64,000 nucleotides of DNA from Massospora cicadina (taxonomy: Eukaryota; Entomophthoromycota; Entomophthoromycetes; Entomophthorales; Entomophthoraceae). The position numbers were made by a program, and so were the translations under genes. Of the stretch, positions 46,140-57,449 are shown in pieces. Numbering within the stretch: the first letter of the stretch is position 1; the number at the start of each line of letters is the position of its first letter. Location of the stretch: NCBI GenBank assembly GCA_022478985.1, contig JAKSZP010006629.1, positions 1 through 64,000 of the forward strand, in the 5' to 3' direction. The notes beneath the pieces were generated by a model. It was given only the letters and a program-made list of their open reading frames with translations, was not told the origin of the DNA and ran no database searches.

Positions 46140-46900
46140 ATCAAGATTGGGATGATCAGAGGCCTCATCAACACTCTTAATCGTTGTGGGAATTCCCAAT
46201 CATAGTTAGCCCCCAAAAAATGAGAAAAAAAGTTGTAGATTGTTACTTCCCTCTAAACATATTAAACATGAAAAACGTGTACCCAATGTCATTAATCGCA
46301 GTTTTTATAAACATGAGAGGTGCATAGTACTTTACCAATATTGACTTATCCTTGGGTACTACTGACTGGTGATGAAGGAAGAATCTATATTGAATATAGT
46401 GAGCCACCAAAGTTGGACAAATCAAGTAAACTCAGATGCCTTTTTGGATTTATTGGAGCTCCTTGAACATTCAAAAAGGTTATAGCAAATTATTCCGCAA
46501 ATTGAGAAAATTGGAGTGTCACTGTCTTCTTTGATAATATAACTGTCTTTCCCGCCAATTTTTGACAACACATATAGGACTTAGGAGCAGTACTATGGCT
46601 GATTAAAGAAGTGAACATCAGCATTAATGAGTCTAAGCTGATGCTTTGGCCTAAAGAGCTAAAGCTGCTAGGACATATTATCTTACTAAAAGGAATGCGC
46701 ACTCAGCCCCCTAAAGTAAGCCATTTTCATGTCTTCTGTCCCAAACAATGAAGCTGAACTCTTAGAATTCTTGGGAACCGTTAGCCAAAACCAGGCCTTT
46801 ATTCTAATATTCTGTAAGTTAGCTTCCCCATTGTACCAAATCCAGAAGAAGGTAGCCCCTTAGGAGTTTTTCTAACACCACCCACCAGAGTTTCATCAGT
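46140..46900 (+). pseudogene. V reverse transcriptase (FFDN)
   Basis: The plus strand reads YFTNIDLSLG (46330-46360), the fingers block with its catalytic Asp, then FFDNITVF (46527-46550) where YIDDITVF is expected: one Asp is now Asn. ELKLLGHIILLKGMRTQPPK follows (46655-46715), the Ty3-type LGH block, then LEFLGTVS. Frame changes are frequent. Confidence 0.78.
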
Positions 46901-46929
46901 CTAAGATATTTTTTGTCCAGCTCACACCC

Positions 46930-47340
46930 TTATCATCCCCAAATTTTAAAAGGAATTCCAGGCGTTCACAGATGCCAGTGATTCAGCCATCAGGGCCATT
47001 CTCACACAGTTATGGGCAAAAAATATCACCTGTAATAATTATTTCTAAGAAATTTTCTCCAGGAAAATACAACTATCAGTTTTAAGAAGAAAGTTTATTG
47101 GTGGTGTTTGCCCTGATAAATTTCAGTATTACCTTTTTGGAACAGCGGTCACTGTATCCAACAACAATTTTGAAGGGACTTTTCTTCTGATTAATCAAAT
47201 CTCAAATGAACGGCAAGTACTCTAGTGGTACAGGCTAATAGGATTTGAATTACAAATTGGTGCACCTTATTGGATGGCTCAACATGGTGGAAGATGGGCT
47301 ATTGCAAATTACAAACACTCAGTGGGACCAGAAATTTTCC
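46930..47340 (+). pseudogene. V RNase H
   Basis: Reads FQAFTDASDSAIRAILTQLW (46955-47010), the first RNase H block with its Asp. Further on come IFSRK and a long broken stretch matching the middle of the domain. The rest of the element toward integrase is not readable. Confidence 0.7.
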
Positions 47341-47399
47341 ATATGGGAGAAAACAATCTTGATAAAGAGCTCCTACATATATTTTTTAGAAGATTTTAA

Positions 47400-48653
47400 A
47401 AGTGTCAGAGATACCTAGGATAGCCTTCATTTAAAAACTTACTTTAAAATTTTAATCTTTAAAGGTCACCTATATATATGCAAAAAGAATCAGTCCCTCA
47501 AATAGTCCCAAGTAATCAACACACGCAGCAGATGAAAGAGGCTCACAATCAATTTAAAATTTTGGTTGATTTGTGGCACCCTGAACCAATGGCTGAATAA
47601 ATTTTAACTGATCTGCCATGGTCAAAAGTTCATAGCTAAACAGGTGCTGCCAACCTATAAACCCTGTGGCTGGGACAGCACCAGCCAAATCAAATTTTTT
47701 GGGTGTCTCAATTGGATTGATGATAGCGACTAGCCGTTCAATGTCAAACCAGATTTTGAATTGTAGGAATTCTTTATTGATCCTCCTGGTTTGCGCCCCC
47801 ACCGTTTTCGCTCTAAAGATGGTTATTTTTAATATAAAAGTATAAATAGAATGATATCCAAAGCCGCTGTTGCTCCTGCCAACACACTACTTCTCCAGAC
47901 TTCCATGGGGCGATGGAACCTCTGATTGATGGTAATCCAATCATAAGATCTTATGATTTTGACAAAAATACAATATATGAAACTGAGGAGCTCACTTTTG
48001 GCATGATAAACACTTGCATCAATGTGGCAAAAACTTCTCTATTTGACCCCAATTAATACCACAACCACCTTCCATTAAGTCTTTCATTTGTATGCCAGCT
48101 TTCATCACTTTTTCTGAGCATCAAATTGCTCAATAAGTTGAGGCAATGACACTGCAGGCCTCATTAACGAAGAAAATCCACAAAAATACCTACTTATACA
48201 ATATGCCGCTGATGACCCAACCACAACGCTGTCTGCTATGGTCCACCAGCTAAAGTGGGCGCCAGACAAAAGTTTCCAGAAAACTTCCTCACCATCTGAT
48301 ATGGCCTCCTAGGCTGATAACTTAGGGGCTATATTAGGAATTTCTTATTATGATATTCCCTTTGTGTGGCTTATTTTTAAATTGAGATGCGTCGTGGCCC
48401 CATCTTGTGTTTGGAACCGCTAGTGCTAAAAAAATAGGCCCACAAAAATGTTGGACATTTTAGAGCTAAAGCCACATACTTAAGTCTTTTCACAATTTAC
48501 TGGTGGTTAAATGCTTAAACAAAAGCCCGTTTTATGTAGCCACATGCCATGTCATGCATGCCAAGTCTTTGCTAAGTTGCCAGTTGCCCAGGAACCTTAC
48601 ACTCTCTAGTGACATCTGCATTATTTGAGATATGGGCAAAAGTTTTAAGAACC
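47400..48653. other. Unassigned stretch between V and Z2
   Basis: No certain gene. The minus strand has an 82-residue frame (47802-47554) with balanced amino-acid use, including FDLAGAVPATGFIGWQHLFS, and no match I know. The plus strand also has protein-like snatches (PEPMAE at 47580; YDFDKNTIYETEELTFGM near 47955). It may be the integrase end of V or a further, older element. Confidence 0.35.
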
Positions 48654-48886
48654 TGTCAAGAAATTGGTATGACTGGATGATAAGCCATATATTTGGCAGA
48701 TCATATTTTATGCCTCAAGGTGTGCCTCAAGATTAAGCTGCAGATTATGTCAATGGGGAGTAAATAAATCAAATTACTAATATTCTGGCAAATTGAGGGA
48801 ATTCCGCCAAAGCCTCTATGATAGGACGTGACCCCTAAAAGTGTAGAGAATAGAAAATTATTAAGTGGAAGGGTTGAACTGACTAG
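48654..48886 (+). repeat. Z2 5' LTR, left part
   Basis: Starts TGTCAAGAAATTGG and matches 63427-63660 of the 3' LTR. It stops at ACTAG (48882-48886), the target of element T; the LTR resumes at 50953. Confidence 0.88.
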
Positions 48887-49893
48887 TGTCAGAAAATCGA
48901 TTTTGGGCTCGCTAGTTGGAAGGCTAACCAGTATGAAGACTGGTCAGCCCTTGCCGTTTAACCTTAGGCGTCAGGGCTAGCAGCACCGTCTAACCCCTTG
49001 GCATGTCACCCATGCCATTTCAGGGATCCCCTTTTAACTAAACTACAACCAACGAAATAAATAATAAACTTATAACAAAAGGTAGAATAGGAAAAGGGAG
49101 CTATTTATTAAGAAGGCTCGCCAGGTATTTGTACCATTTACAAAAGGGCTACTGCAACCATCGCTGACCTATTGGCTCTTCTGCTGGTTCTTCTAGCCAA
49201 CCACTTCTCTTCTTCTTACACTTCTTCTACTCTATTCTTCTTCCCTGGCATCAACCCTCTTTCTCAATCCTTCCCAATATCCAAATTAGTTTTGGTTCAT
49301 CCTCGGCCTTAAGTCACAAGTGAACCATATAAATAAATAATATAATTAAATGTCAAATAGGGATTTGACCTTCATTTGATAATAATGTGCCAGAAAACAA
49401 CTCTGGTCACTCACTTTGACTAGGAATATCTTGGCATCTCACTGACATTTATTCTTGTCTAATCTTGATAATAAATGAGGCACCGGAAACAACCTCAGCC
49501 ACCTCAAACTCATAATTGTTGGATCCACCAACATCAGATCAGACAGCAAATTCATGGATGAGCGACATTGGCTTTTTTCTGGAAATCCCGCAACGGACCA
49601 CAAATGGCTGTTGGCACCGATCACTGATTCTGCTGACTTGATTGGATCATCCTCAGCTAGTAGTCACCGGTGATCCTTCTACTAATTCAGGGCCACCGAT
49701 TGGCCCCACTCAAACCTAAGTACCAAACTTGGCAGATTACTAATTTTGGCTCAACCCAAATTGGGGAGCAACTAACCAGCAATCAAACTAATTAACATGA
49801 AATTCAGTCAATGAACCATTCCACCAGGATTGGCCATATCATTCCAAATAACATTAAATCATTGGAGGATTCCATTTGGTTAAAATCACGACA
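48887..49893 (-). repeat. T 3' LTR
   Basis: Minus strand TGTCGTGATT to CTGACA. It matches 50087-50952 most strongly in its last 170 bases and around 49560-49640. Confidence 0.85.
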
Positions 49894-49906
49894 TTTCTCC
49901 CCACTT
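49894..49906 (-). promoter_or_regulatory. T polypurine tract
   Basis: AAGTGGGGAGAAA on the minus strand directly before the 3' LTR, as required for second-strand priming. Confidence 0.75.
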
Positions 49907-50068
49907 AACCAGATGGTAATCCTCCTAATTCCAAACTCAGCGTGTGGGGCGGGCGTCCAGGGCTTGCCCCTCCCTGCCACCAACAATCGCTGAAACTGAA
50001 CCACAGTGGCGCATCACCGCCACCTCTTCACCAACCTTTAGCTAATTCAGCACCAACCAGCAGAGTCC

Positions 50069-50085
50069 CCCTGTAGTGAGCACCA
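50069..50085 (-). promoter_or_regulatory. T primer binding site
   Basis: TGGTGCTCACTACAGGG on the minus strand, one base from the LTR end. It is the same 17 bases as in Z1. Confidence 0.85.
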
Positions 50086-50086
50086 A

Positions 50087-50952
50087 TGTCAGAAAATCGA
50101 CTTTGGGCTCTGCTAGTTGGCAGGCTAACCAGTATGAAGACTGGTCAGCCCTTGCCATTTTACCTTAGGCGTTGGGGCTAGCAGAGTCGGCTAACCCCTT
50201 GGCATGTCACCCATGCATTTTGGGGATCCCTAAACTATCTACTCCTACTCTAGCTGCTCTAAGCCACTATCAAACAAAAGTAAGAATGGTGCAAGAGAGA
50301 TTTTTATTAGGAGGGAATGAATTGACTATTTATACTACTTTTATGGCTACTGCGCCCAAGTGCTCTTTGGTCAATCATCTGCTAGAAAACCCATCAGCCT
50401 CTAGATTCCATACCTCTATCAGATCATAAACTACTATTCATTCATCCTCATAGTGATTCCCTCCAGATCTACTCATCTGATCACCAAATATTAAATTAGG
50501 TTCATCTATCCTCAGCATAAGTCGCTGGCTGATTGTATACAAAATCATAATTAAATAGACATTGAGCATCCTCAGCATGAGTCACCGATACTCTGAATTA
50601 GTTGCAAATTCATAAATGATTGATAACGACTACTTTGGCTTTCAACCAGAAAATCCCGCAATCATTTCTTATGGCAGTTGGCGCAGGGATAAGATTTCGC
50701 TGACTAAAACTATAGTTAGTGAAATTATTTGTTAGATGCTGGTAACTGAATACAGCAGCATTCTACCGGAAATTCCCACAGTCACAATTTGATAGTAGCG
50801 CCAAATTGGGAATCCGCTGATCCTAAAAGGATTACTACCTTTATACCATTAAATAGTATCAAACTAAGCAATTAGCTGACAATTACGCCCAACCAACCGA
50901 AACCCCTAATTCAGATACTATTGGAAGGATTCATCTGGAAAAAATTCCAACA
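50087..50952 (-). repeat. T 5' LTR
   Basis: 866 bp; minus strand TGTTGGAATTTT to CTGACA. It is shorter than the 3' LTR through internal deletions. Its outer end is next to ACTAG. Confidence 0.85.
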
Positions 50953-51221
50953 ACTAGAAATACTGAGGATTAAGAGTTGAGTGTGTGAATGAGAAGAAGA
51001 GATCTTTTTGGAAGAAAGAGAGAGTAGGAAAGGGTTAGAGAAAGTATCTTGTTAGTGATATATTAAATAAATTGGTATTGTCAGAGCAATAGCTCCTCAT
51101 TTAGTTCTTTATTATTATTATCAAAGGTCAGCAATCTTCATATCATACATCCGTTGCTCAATGGGACTGAACCTGTGAAATCCACTAGCGGAATTCATCC
51201 TCTACCATAAAAAAGTTAACA
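50953..51221 (+). repeat. Z2 5' LTR, right part
   Basis: Continues the LTR after T and ends AAAAAGTTAACA; matches 63648-63916 and the Z1 LTR. The primer site (C/T)GGTGCTCACTACAGGG follows at 51223-51239. Confidence 0.88.
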
Positions 51222-51424
51222 GCGGTGCTCACTACAGGGTGTTCATTGATCAACAAATTAAAAGTATCATATTTGCCAAGCTATGGTGCAATTGACTCAC
51301 CTTGGTTGGGTACTACCTCAATTTAATGAGTTAACTCAGTAGTCAGGATTAAAACTTGATTTGAATACGCCACTCTATACTCAAAAAATGCATTTATGAG
51401 AGAATAAGGGTATAACATATTAGC

Positions 51425-52310
51425 TTGACAAGGATTTTACCAACTGCACCCAGTTGGCTAGGCACAAACCAACTAGCCAACCACTTGGGTGACACTACAG
51501 AGCGGCTATACTGTGAAGAGTGTAAATGGAATAGTAGTACTGGAGAGAAAGGGTCTAGATTGATAAGTTTCCACCTAACCGTGATGGAAGCATATCAGGA
51601 TTTTTCAAGAGGTTTTATTGCAGTGGAAGGGGCTTCTGATTAGCGGAAAGCAAAACTGTTGTTATCCGCTATAGATGTTGAGAGCGCTGACCAGGTCACA
51701 TGTTACCCCAAGAGTAGTATCTTACCATATCAAGATGTGAAGGAGACCGTGATACGACTTTATGAGGTGTGGGGAAAATGTCTCAGCACAAAGCAGAGTT
51801 TTTGATAATAAATTTTAAAAAAGTATTTGGTGGAGTTTTTGGAGTCGTTCACAAGCTGAGTTTCATGTGTTAGTGGTAGCAAATATCTTAACTAATAAGG
51901 AGGTGGGCATAGTGATGATGTCAGCTGTTAAGCCTATTGAGAACTGTATAATGCTATGTCCTACATTTTTCAAGATAACGCGGAGCTATTAAAAGTCATC
52001 AGTTATTTAAACCGTCTATCCTTCACTTTTAGTGCTCCCAATGTGGAATGGAAAGCCCCTACAACTTCTATCAAATCCCTGTCAGGGAATGGACAACAAT
52101 GGCCTGGTTATAATCCGTTGGGTAATACACATTTACTTAACGCTTCATTGGGTCCTTTCCATCCCACATATTCTCAACCAGATCATCCTTAGCCAAATTA
52201 CAATCCATCATAAAATTTCTGACCCAGAACTTCTAGTGTGATACAGAGACAAGGGTTGCTTACAAATGCTTGTTTAGCATAAGGCAAAAGAGGCCATTAT
52301 GTGACTAGCT
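51425..52310 (+). pseudogene. Z2 Gag
   Basis: The frame 51425-51643 contains LGDTTERLYCEECKW and FHLTVMEAYQDFSRGF and aligns with Z1 Gag (LDETTERRNCTERKLDRF; VTETYMGFSSG). Pieces at 51660-51960 continue it (for example SAVKPIENC). A zinc-knuckle region is expected near 52270 but only fragments remain. It lies about 200 bases after the primer site. Confidence 0.78.
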
Positions 52311-52819
52311 TTCCAGGATAACTGAATTTCTATGCAGTACCTATTGCCCCTATTAGACAGGGAAAAGGTCAAGAAAAGTAGAGATGGGATGCTCTACTTC
52401 AGCTAACCCAATTTATCTGTCCCTGATGATTTTCCTACGTCGCTTTGTGTCAGTCCTGGTCATCTCCTGATAATTTAATATATCAACAAGTTCCCTACAA
52501 TATCTCATCCTATAACTAAGGGAGAGATCAGAATGATGCTGCTTTGGAGTCCTACGGTGGGATACAAAAACATGCTTCTGGAAAATTATCAAACAAAACT
52601 TTACAGTTGAAGCAGGACCCTCACCAAATGCCGCAGTTCTAGAGGGTGTGAACGTGGCGATTCCAGTAGATAAAATTGCCCAAGAGTATCATCATATGGG
52701 CGGCAGTACTATCACTTTATGGATAACAAAAAGACCTTGGATGTTACTGTAATAAACGCCAATTGTTCCTTTTATTTTGAGTGTACATACTGCGATATTT
52801 TCATTCAGAATAAAAAATT

Positions 52820-53270
52820 CAAGTGATTATAGAATCTGGCGCTCCCATCATATATAATAATCACTAATTCATGGCTAAGCCTGTTCTGAAGCCTGATGTA
52901 GAACCCTGAGTAGTATATGGGACTGCGGGGGCACATAGCACTGTGTCAGAGGGAACTTACAGCGCTTGACTCTGAGATTCAGTTTGGTCAGTACATCCAC
53001 TCCGGCGGTGGTTCTGCCTAATAATGACTATGACATGTTGATTGGGGCCACATTAATGTAGAAATTTAAGGTGGTGATTGATATGGCGGAGGGAGAATTT
53101 CATATTCTGGGACAACGGATCACCATCTATCTTATGTCCAATGGAGTCCTGAATTACCCAGTCCAAACCAGTCAAATTAATCTTGTATATATCAATTGTG
53201 TGATTCCTGTTCAATATCGGCGGGTGAAGCAGAGGATCTGAGCTCCTCCTAACCAGATTTACAAGTAGAA
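52820..53270 (+). pseudogene. Z2 aspartic protease region
   Basis: IIESGAPIIYNNH (52830-52866) aligns with INTGAPVNIIPTK in Z1; the Asp of DTG is Glu here and Asn there. GTAGAHSTVSEGTYSA follows (52920-52968), and LILYISIV ends the block. The active-site loss differs in the two copies, so each decayed on its own. Confidence 0.7.
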
Positions 53271-53413
53271 TTTTATTCCACTACAGGCTGTAAGTTCTTT
53301 AAGCATAACTTCTAGGCATCAGGTCATAATAGGGATGGAGCTCAAAATAAACATCCCTGAAGGGCTATATGGGGAAAGTATGGGGCCATACCACCAATCG
53401 TGGCTAGAACTCC

Positions 53414-54500
53414 ATGTGGCTCCTGGGCACCTGTTACCAGGGCATTGATGAACTGAATGTGTTGATAGCAAATCTGCAAAAGGAGTCTATGAAGGTTCAA
53501 AGGCACCTAGTGGTGGCTTATTTGCATCTGATTCCTATTGATGAGATCCACCATATACATAACTTTGGTTCTTGGGAGGACCTCGGGCTACCTGTAAAAA
53601 CATCATCCAGCGTAATGACTATGGTTCCACATGAGGCTTTAACTGGCCTGTAAGAGGATCAGAAGGACAGGGTAATAGATCTGTATAAAGTATTGAGGCA
53701 TTTTTATCCGATGACAATGATTTGGGATGTTCACATGGAATTATGCATTGGTTGGACATGGGAGATCACCCTCCCATTCAGTCATGACCTATCAAACACT
53801 CAAAGGTGGTGGAAGAAGTTATATCTGAGAAGATAGATAAATTGATTGATCAGGGAATGTTAGAGCCGTCAAAGATACCCTGGGCTTGAACATTTCTAAT
53901 TTTCAAGAAAAAGGATGTCACCAACCAAGTATCAACTATCTACCAGAAGCTTAACAGCATCGCAAAAAAGATTATACCCGCTTCTGATAAATGATGATGC
54001 TTTATATTGTCTGGGCGGTGCCAAATATTTCTCCTATATGGACTTGATATCATGGTAATAACAAATCAAGTGGCCGGTAGCAGAACAAGAGAAGTGCGCC
54101 ATATTTACCTCAAAGGGGTTGTTCCAGACTACATGAATGCCACAGGGCTTGTGCAACGTCCCAGCTACATTTCAGCGGGGCTATGGAAACTATATATTGA
54201 GTGAACTGAAGCTTTATTGCGTTTTAGTCTACCTTAGCAACCTCAATGTGTTCTTGTGGACATTCATAGAACAACTCTATCACCTGGAACAAGAGAATCA
54301 CTGGCTCACAGAAGCCAACATAAAAAATACGCCTCAAAAGTGCCACTTATTAAGGAGCAACTGGAAATTTAGTTTTGTGGTAGACTCAAAGGGCTTAGTT
54401 CTCAGCCAGCGAAGGTGGAAGCTATATGCAAGATGACTTGGCCAGGTAATAAGCATGATATAAAGGTAATTTGTTAATGGTTAGGTACTACTAAGGGTTC
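53414..54500 (+). pseudogene. Z2 linker and reverse transcriptase (YLSN)
   Basis: The frame 53414-53653 matches the Z1 linker. KIDKLIDQGMLEPSKIPWA (about 53830-53885) and IFKKKDVTNQVS follow, the start of the polymerase. MPQGLCNVPATFQRG begins at 54137 and VLVYLSNLNVF has YLSN at 54230-54241 where YxDD is needed. VDSKGLVLSQRRWKLYAR follows. Both Asp are lost. Confidence 0.85.
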
Positions 54501-54649
54501 ATTCCTAACTTCAGCTGTATTTGGGCTCCACTCTTCGAGTTGTTAAGGAAGAAGACTGCCTTTTTCTGGACCAACAGTTATCAAAACACTTTTGATGTCC
54601 TACAGTTGTGTTGGCTAGAGAACCCGTTTTGAAATACCCTAATTTTGAG

Positions 54650-55030
54650 AAGAAATAATTTGTGCAAACGGATGCTTCTCTTTCCGCTGTAGGGGCGGTG
54701 TTATCCCAAGCAAGATGATGAAGGTGTGGAGCATCCCAGTGCATATTGTAGCCAAATCTTAAACTGTCATGAACGGAATTAAACATTGACCAAGCAGGAG
54801 TGCTTAGCGGTAGTATATGTACATAAAAAGATTTAGATCTATCTCCACGGGGTGAGATTCTAGTGGTAACGGATTATGTCTCTTTGTGTTGGCTGTATAA
54901 TCTTTAGAACCTGAATGGAAGCTTACGCGATGGGCCTTAGAGCTCTAAGTTTTCGACTTTGAGATAGTAAACCAGCCAGGGGCGAAACATCAGATTGCAG
55001 ACTGTCTTATGAAATTACCAACGGTTGCCA
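54650..55030 (+). pseudogene. Z2 RNase H
   Basis: VQTDASLSAVGAVLSQ (54660-54710) is the first block with its Asp kept. SAYCSQILNCHERN, a stop, and TLTKQECLAVVYVHKK (54780-54830) keep the Glu. The TDH block reads with a frameshift, and the last block (QPGAKHQIADCLMKLP, 54973-55020) keeps its Asp. It is one of the better-kept Z2 domains. Confidence 0.82.
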
Positions 55031-56105
55031 TTATGGTAGATTTTGCCAACAACATGTATGAGAAGATTATTGTGGGAAAATATCATGATAATCCACCACA
55101 GGTGAGAAAAGCGATGGAAGGGCTTTGACGTGATACCTTCTTATGCAATGGGGAACTATATAAGAAATTGGAGAATTGACGCTGAGTTTTTTTAGTACCA
55201 TCCGCTAGGCTAGCCATTATTGTAGAGCTCATAAGGCGGTAGGTCATGGAGGGTTGCAGAAAATATTAAAGTTTTTGCAACCATGCTACTATTGGAAGGG
55301 CATGCATAACGACATGCTTGAGACAGCTGCATGTTTTCACCAGTATCAAGTGGAGAATTTTTTTCCACAGAAAGACCACCTACCAGCTGGTTAGTGCTTG
55401 TTTCTCATGGCATACTGTTTCCCTTGATGTGGTGGGCCCTCTTCCAACTGGCGCAAATACTATAAGTTTATATTAGGAGCAATTGTTCACTTTACAAGAT
55501 GGGTAGAAGCAAGAGCAATCAATGATTTAGGAGCTGTCACCACCGCCAAGTTCATCCTTGAGTGTGTCATACAGAAACACAGCTGTCCGCAAAATTATCC
55601 TCATGGACAAAGGAACCAATTTCACGTCACATATCCTTCCCAAATTGAACAAACTAATGGCAATCAGTGAGGCTTGATCACCCTACCACCTGAATTTAAT
55701 GGAATGGTGGAATGAGTCAATGTAACTTTAGTAAATATTATCCACAAGCTTGTAAAGGATTGGCCCTCTAAATGGATTACCCTATTATCCAAAACCATCT
55801 TTGCATACAATCTTAGGTACTGCTCATCAATTGGCAAGAGTCATTTCCAACTACTTTATGGAAGACATCCAACGTTGCCAGAATTGCTTTATTCTTTTAT
55901 GGAGGATACCAGCGGAGTCAAGACCCAGCGCTATTTGACTGCCTTGACAGACACAATTATTAAACCCCAAACTGAAGCATATTACACTAGTCTGGCCAAG
56001 AAGATTTGGGATCAGACGGCTGACCAAAGTAGATTCAGCAGACTCCAATTGTTTAGGGTAGGAGATCCTATCTGTTCCACGACCAACATGGGTTCAGAAG
56101 AAGAC
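55030..56105 (+). pseudogene. Z2 integrase
   Basis: The zinc region lies at 55180-55370. The core has VSLDVVGPLPTGAN (55425-55460) with the first Asp, ILMDKGTNFTSHILPKL (55600-55650) with the second Asp, and a degraded third block near 55680-55715. The frame 55875-56138 (MPELLYSFMEDTSGVKTQRY at its start) covers the C-terminal part. Element W enters at 56106. Confidence 0.82.
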
Positions 56106-57449
56106 TGTAAGTCCCGGGGAACGTCCCCTGGCTGTTGATTGGGCCATCTTCCCATTTCTGAGTAATAAGACACCAAAGAGGATGGCATTACCTCTCATTA
56201 CTCAGGGCAATATCGCTCACGTTGTAGATGAGTGATGGGTAAAAGCTCTTCAACTTTGGACCCCACCCCCAGTACCCACACTCACCTCAGCAGAACTTTT
56301 ATGGTAAATTAGCGAAGTCTGCGCTGAGATTGTCAAATTTAAATTGGCTGGAACGCCTGACAGTTCCAATTCGATCAATATGCTGATCAAACAAAGCACA
56401 TTCCTACCAAAGTTGTCGGGGATTATCCTTGACAATCAGGCTATAGCATTGGGCGCCATCAACGGGGGTTCAAAGCTCCATTTGGCAATTTGGGCATTGC
56501 AGCTGATGTGATGCCACTGACCAAATGAATGGTCCAGCAACCGAGTGTGGGTGGGTTGGGCGTCCCAAACCTGTTCCCAACCAAATGGACCCACCCCTAT
56601 GTGGGGTGGCTTTGGGGATTCCCGTCACTCATTGGGCTAAATGCCATCATGCCAGTTGTTAGAAATGTAGCCAAGCCTCAGTTTGGACATTTGAGGTCAA
56701 ACTGAAAGTGACTTGGCCCACTACCAAATTTTGCGATGTTGGTTCCCAAGGAACAAACCCGCCCATTCCCAAACAATTCGCCAGTTAGGTCAAAATTGAG
56801 GGTCCCAATCCCGGCTTATCACTACCCCAATTGACCACTATTTAATCTGTTGCATAGCACTGAGAAAATTGTTGGTCGAATTTCTTTATTTCCTTTCAAT
56901 AAAACTTTTGCCAAAAAAACTAAACAATTTTTATTATCTCTTTTGACTGAATCCCTTGATGGCATTTCCCTGGTGGCCCATCAGTCCGTATACCAGATGG
57001 GCTCTACCAGTACTCTTGGTCACTATTGCCCCCTCCGTCATCAATTGGATTCATAAAGTCCAATACTTTTGGCTCTACAACCCCATTATCATTAACTTTC
57101 GGCAGCAATACATGGGGATCTTGTGGCCTTATGTCCACCAATTGCAAGAGAGAATCAATCTCCTTGTTGCCTCGGTTGAAATGGCCCCATATGCCAAAGA
57201 ACTAATAGAGACTATCTCAGAGATCCCACCCCCTGCAGCAAGACCCCATGGGTTGGGAGTGGGTTCAGTGTGGTTTGTCATTGGGATCATACTCACTATT
57301 GTGCTGCACCAACAATTTGTCATTTCCCAGTGCCCGGCTCCATATCAAGTCATCAGTCTGCAATGCCCCTGGCACTATGGCTTGCTTTTGGGTGCTTACA
57401 CATCGCAACTGGCAGGCCATTCTAAACTTCTTCTACCATTTCCATGACA
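56106..57449 (+). repeat. W 5' LTR
   Basis: Starts TGTAAGTCCC and ends CCATGACA. Much of it reads as protein: VPNLFPTKWTHPYVGW (about 56560-56610), then the frame 56956-57447 with the hydrophobic run WFVIGIILTIVL. The same readings occur in the 3' LTR and partly in 1-631. Confidence 0.92.

Larger units (their letters stand above)
43790..47400 (+). mobile_element. V: heavily mutated Ty3/Gypsy remnant
   Basis: On the plus strand a Gag-like part (43790-45000) is followed by degraded protease and linker sequence, a reverse transcriptase (46140-46900) and RNase H (46930-47330). No LTR could be assigned. Stops occur every 10 to 30 codons, so it is among the oldest elements here. Confidence 0.65.
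48887..50952 (-). mobile_element. T: TRIM-like non-autonomous LTR element
   Basis: Two LTRs (48887-49893, 1007 bp; 50087-50952, 866 bp) enclose only 193 bp. The element is flanked by identical ACTAG (48882-48886 and 50953-50957). On the minus strand the LTRs run TGT...TGACA, a primer site follows the right-hand LTR and a polypurine tract precedes the left-hand one. There is no room for protein genes, so it must use enzymes from another element. The two LTRs differ by several indels, so the insertion is not recent. Confidence 0.9.

Noticed and set aside
57129..57323. Minus-strand frame of 64 codons in the W LTR, also present at 223-477 and 62936-63130
   Set aside because: It is the reverse-strand shadow of the plus-strand LTR frame; its composition (many Thr, Ile and Cys without a pattern) is less protein-like. 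I mention it as a weakness of the plus-strand case instead.
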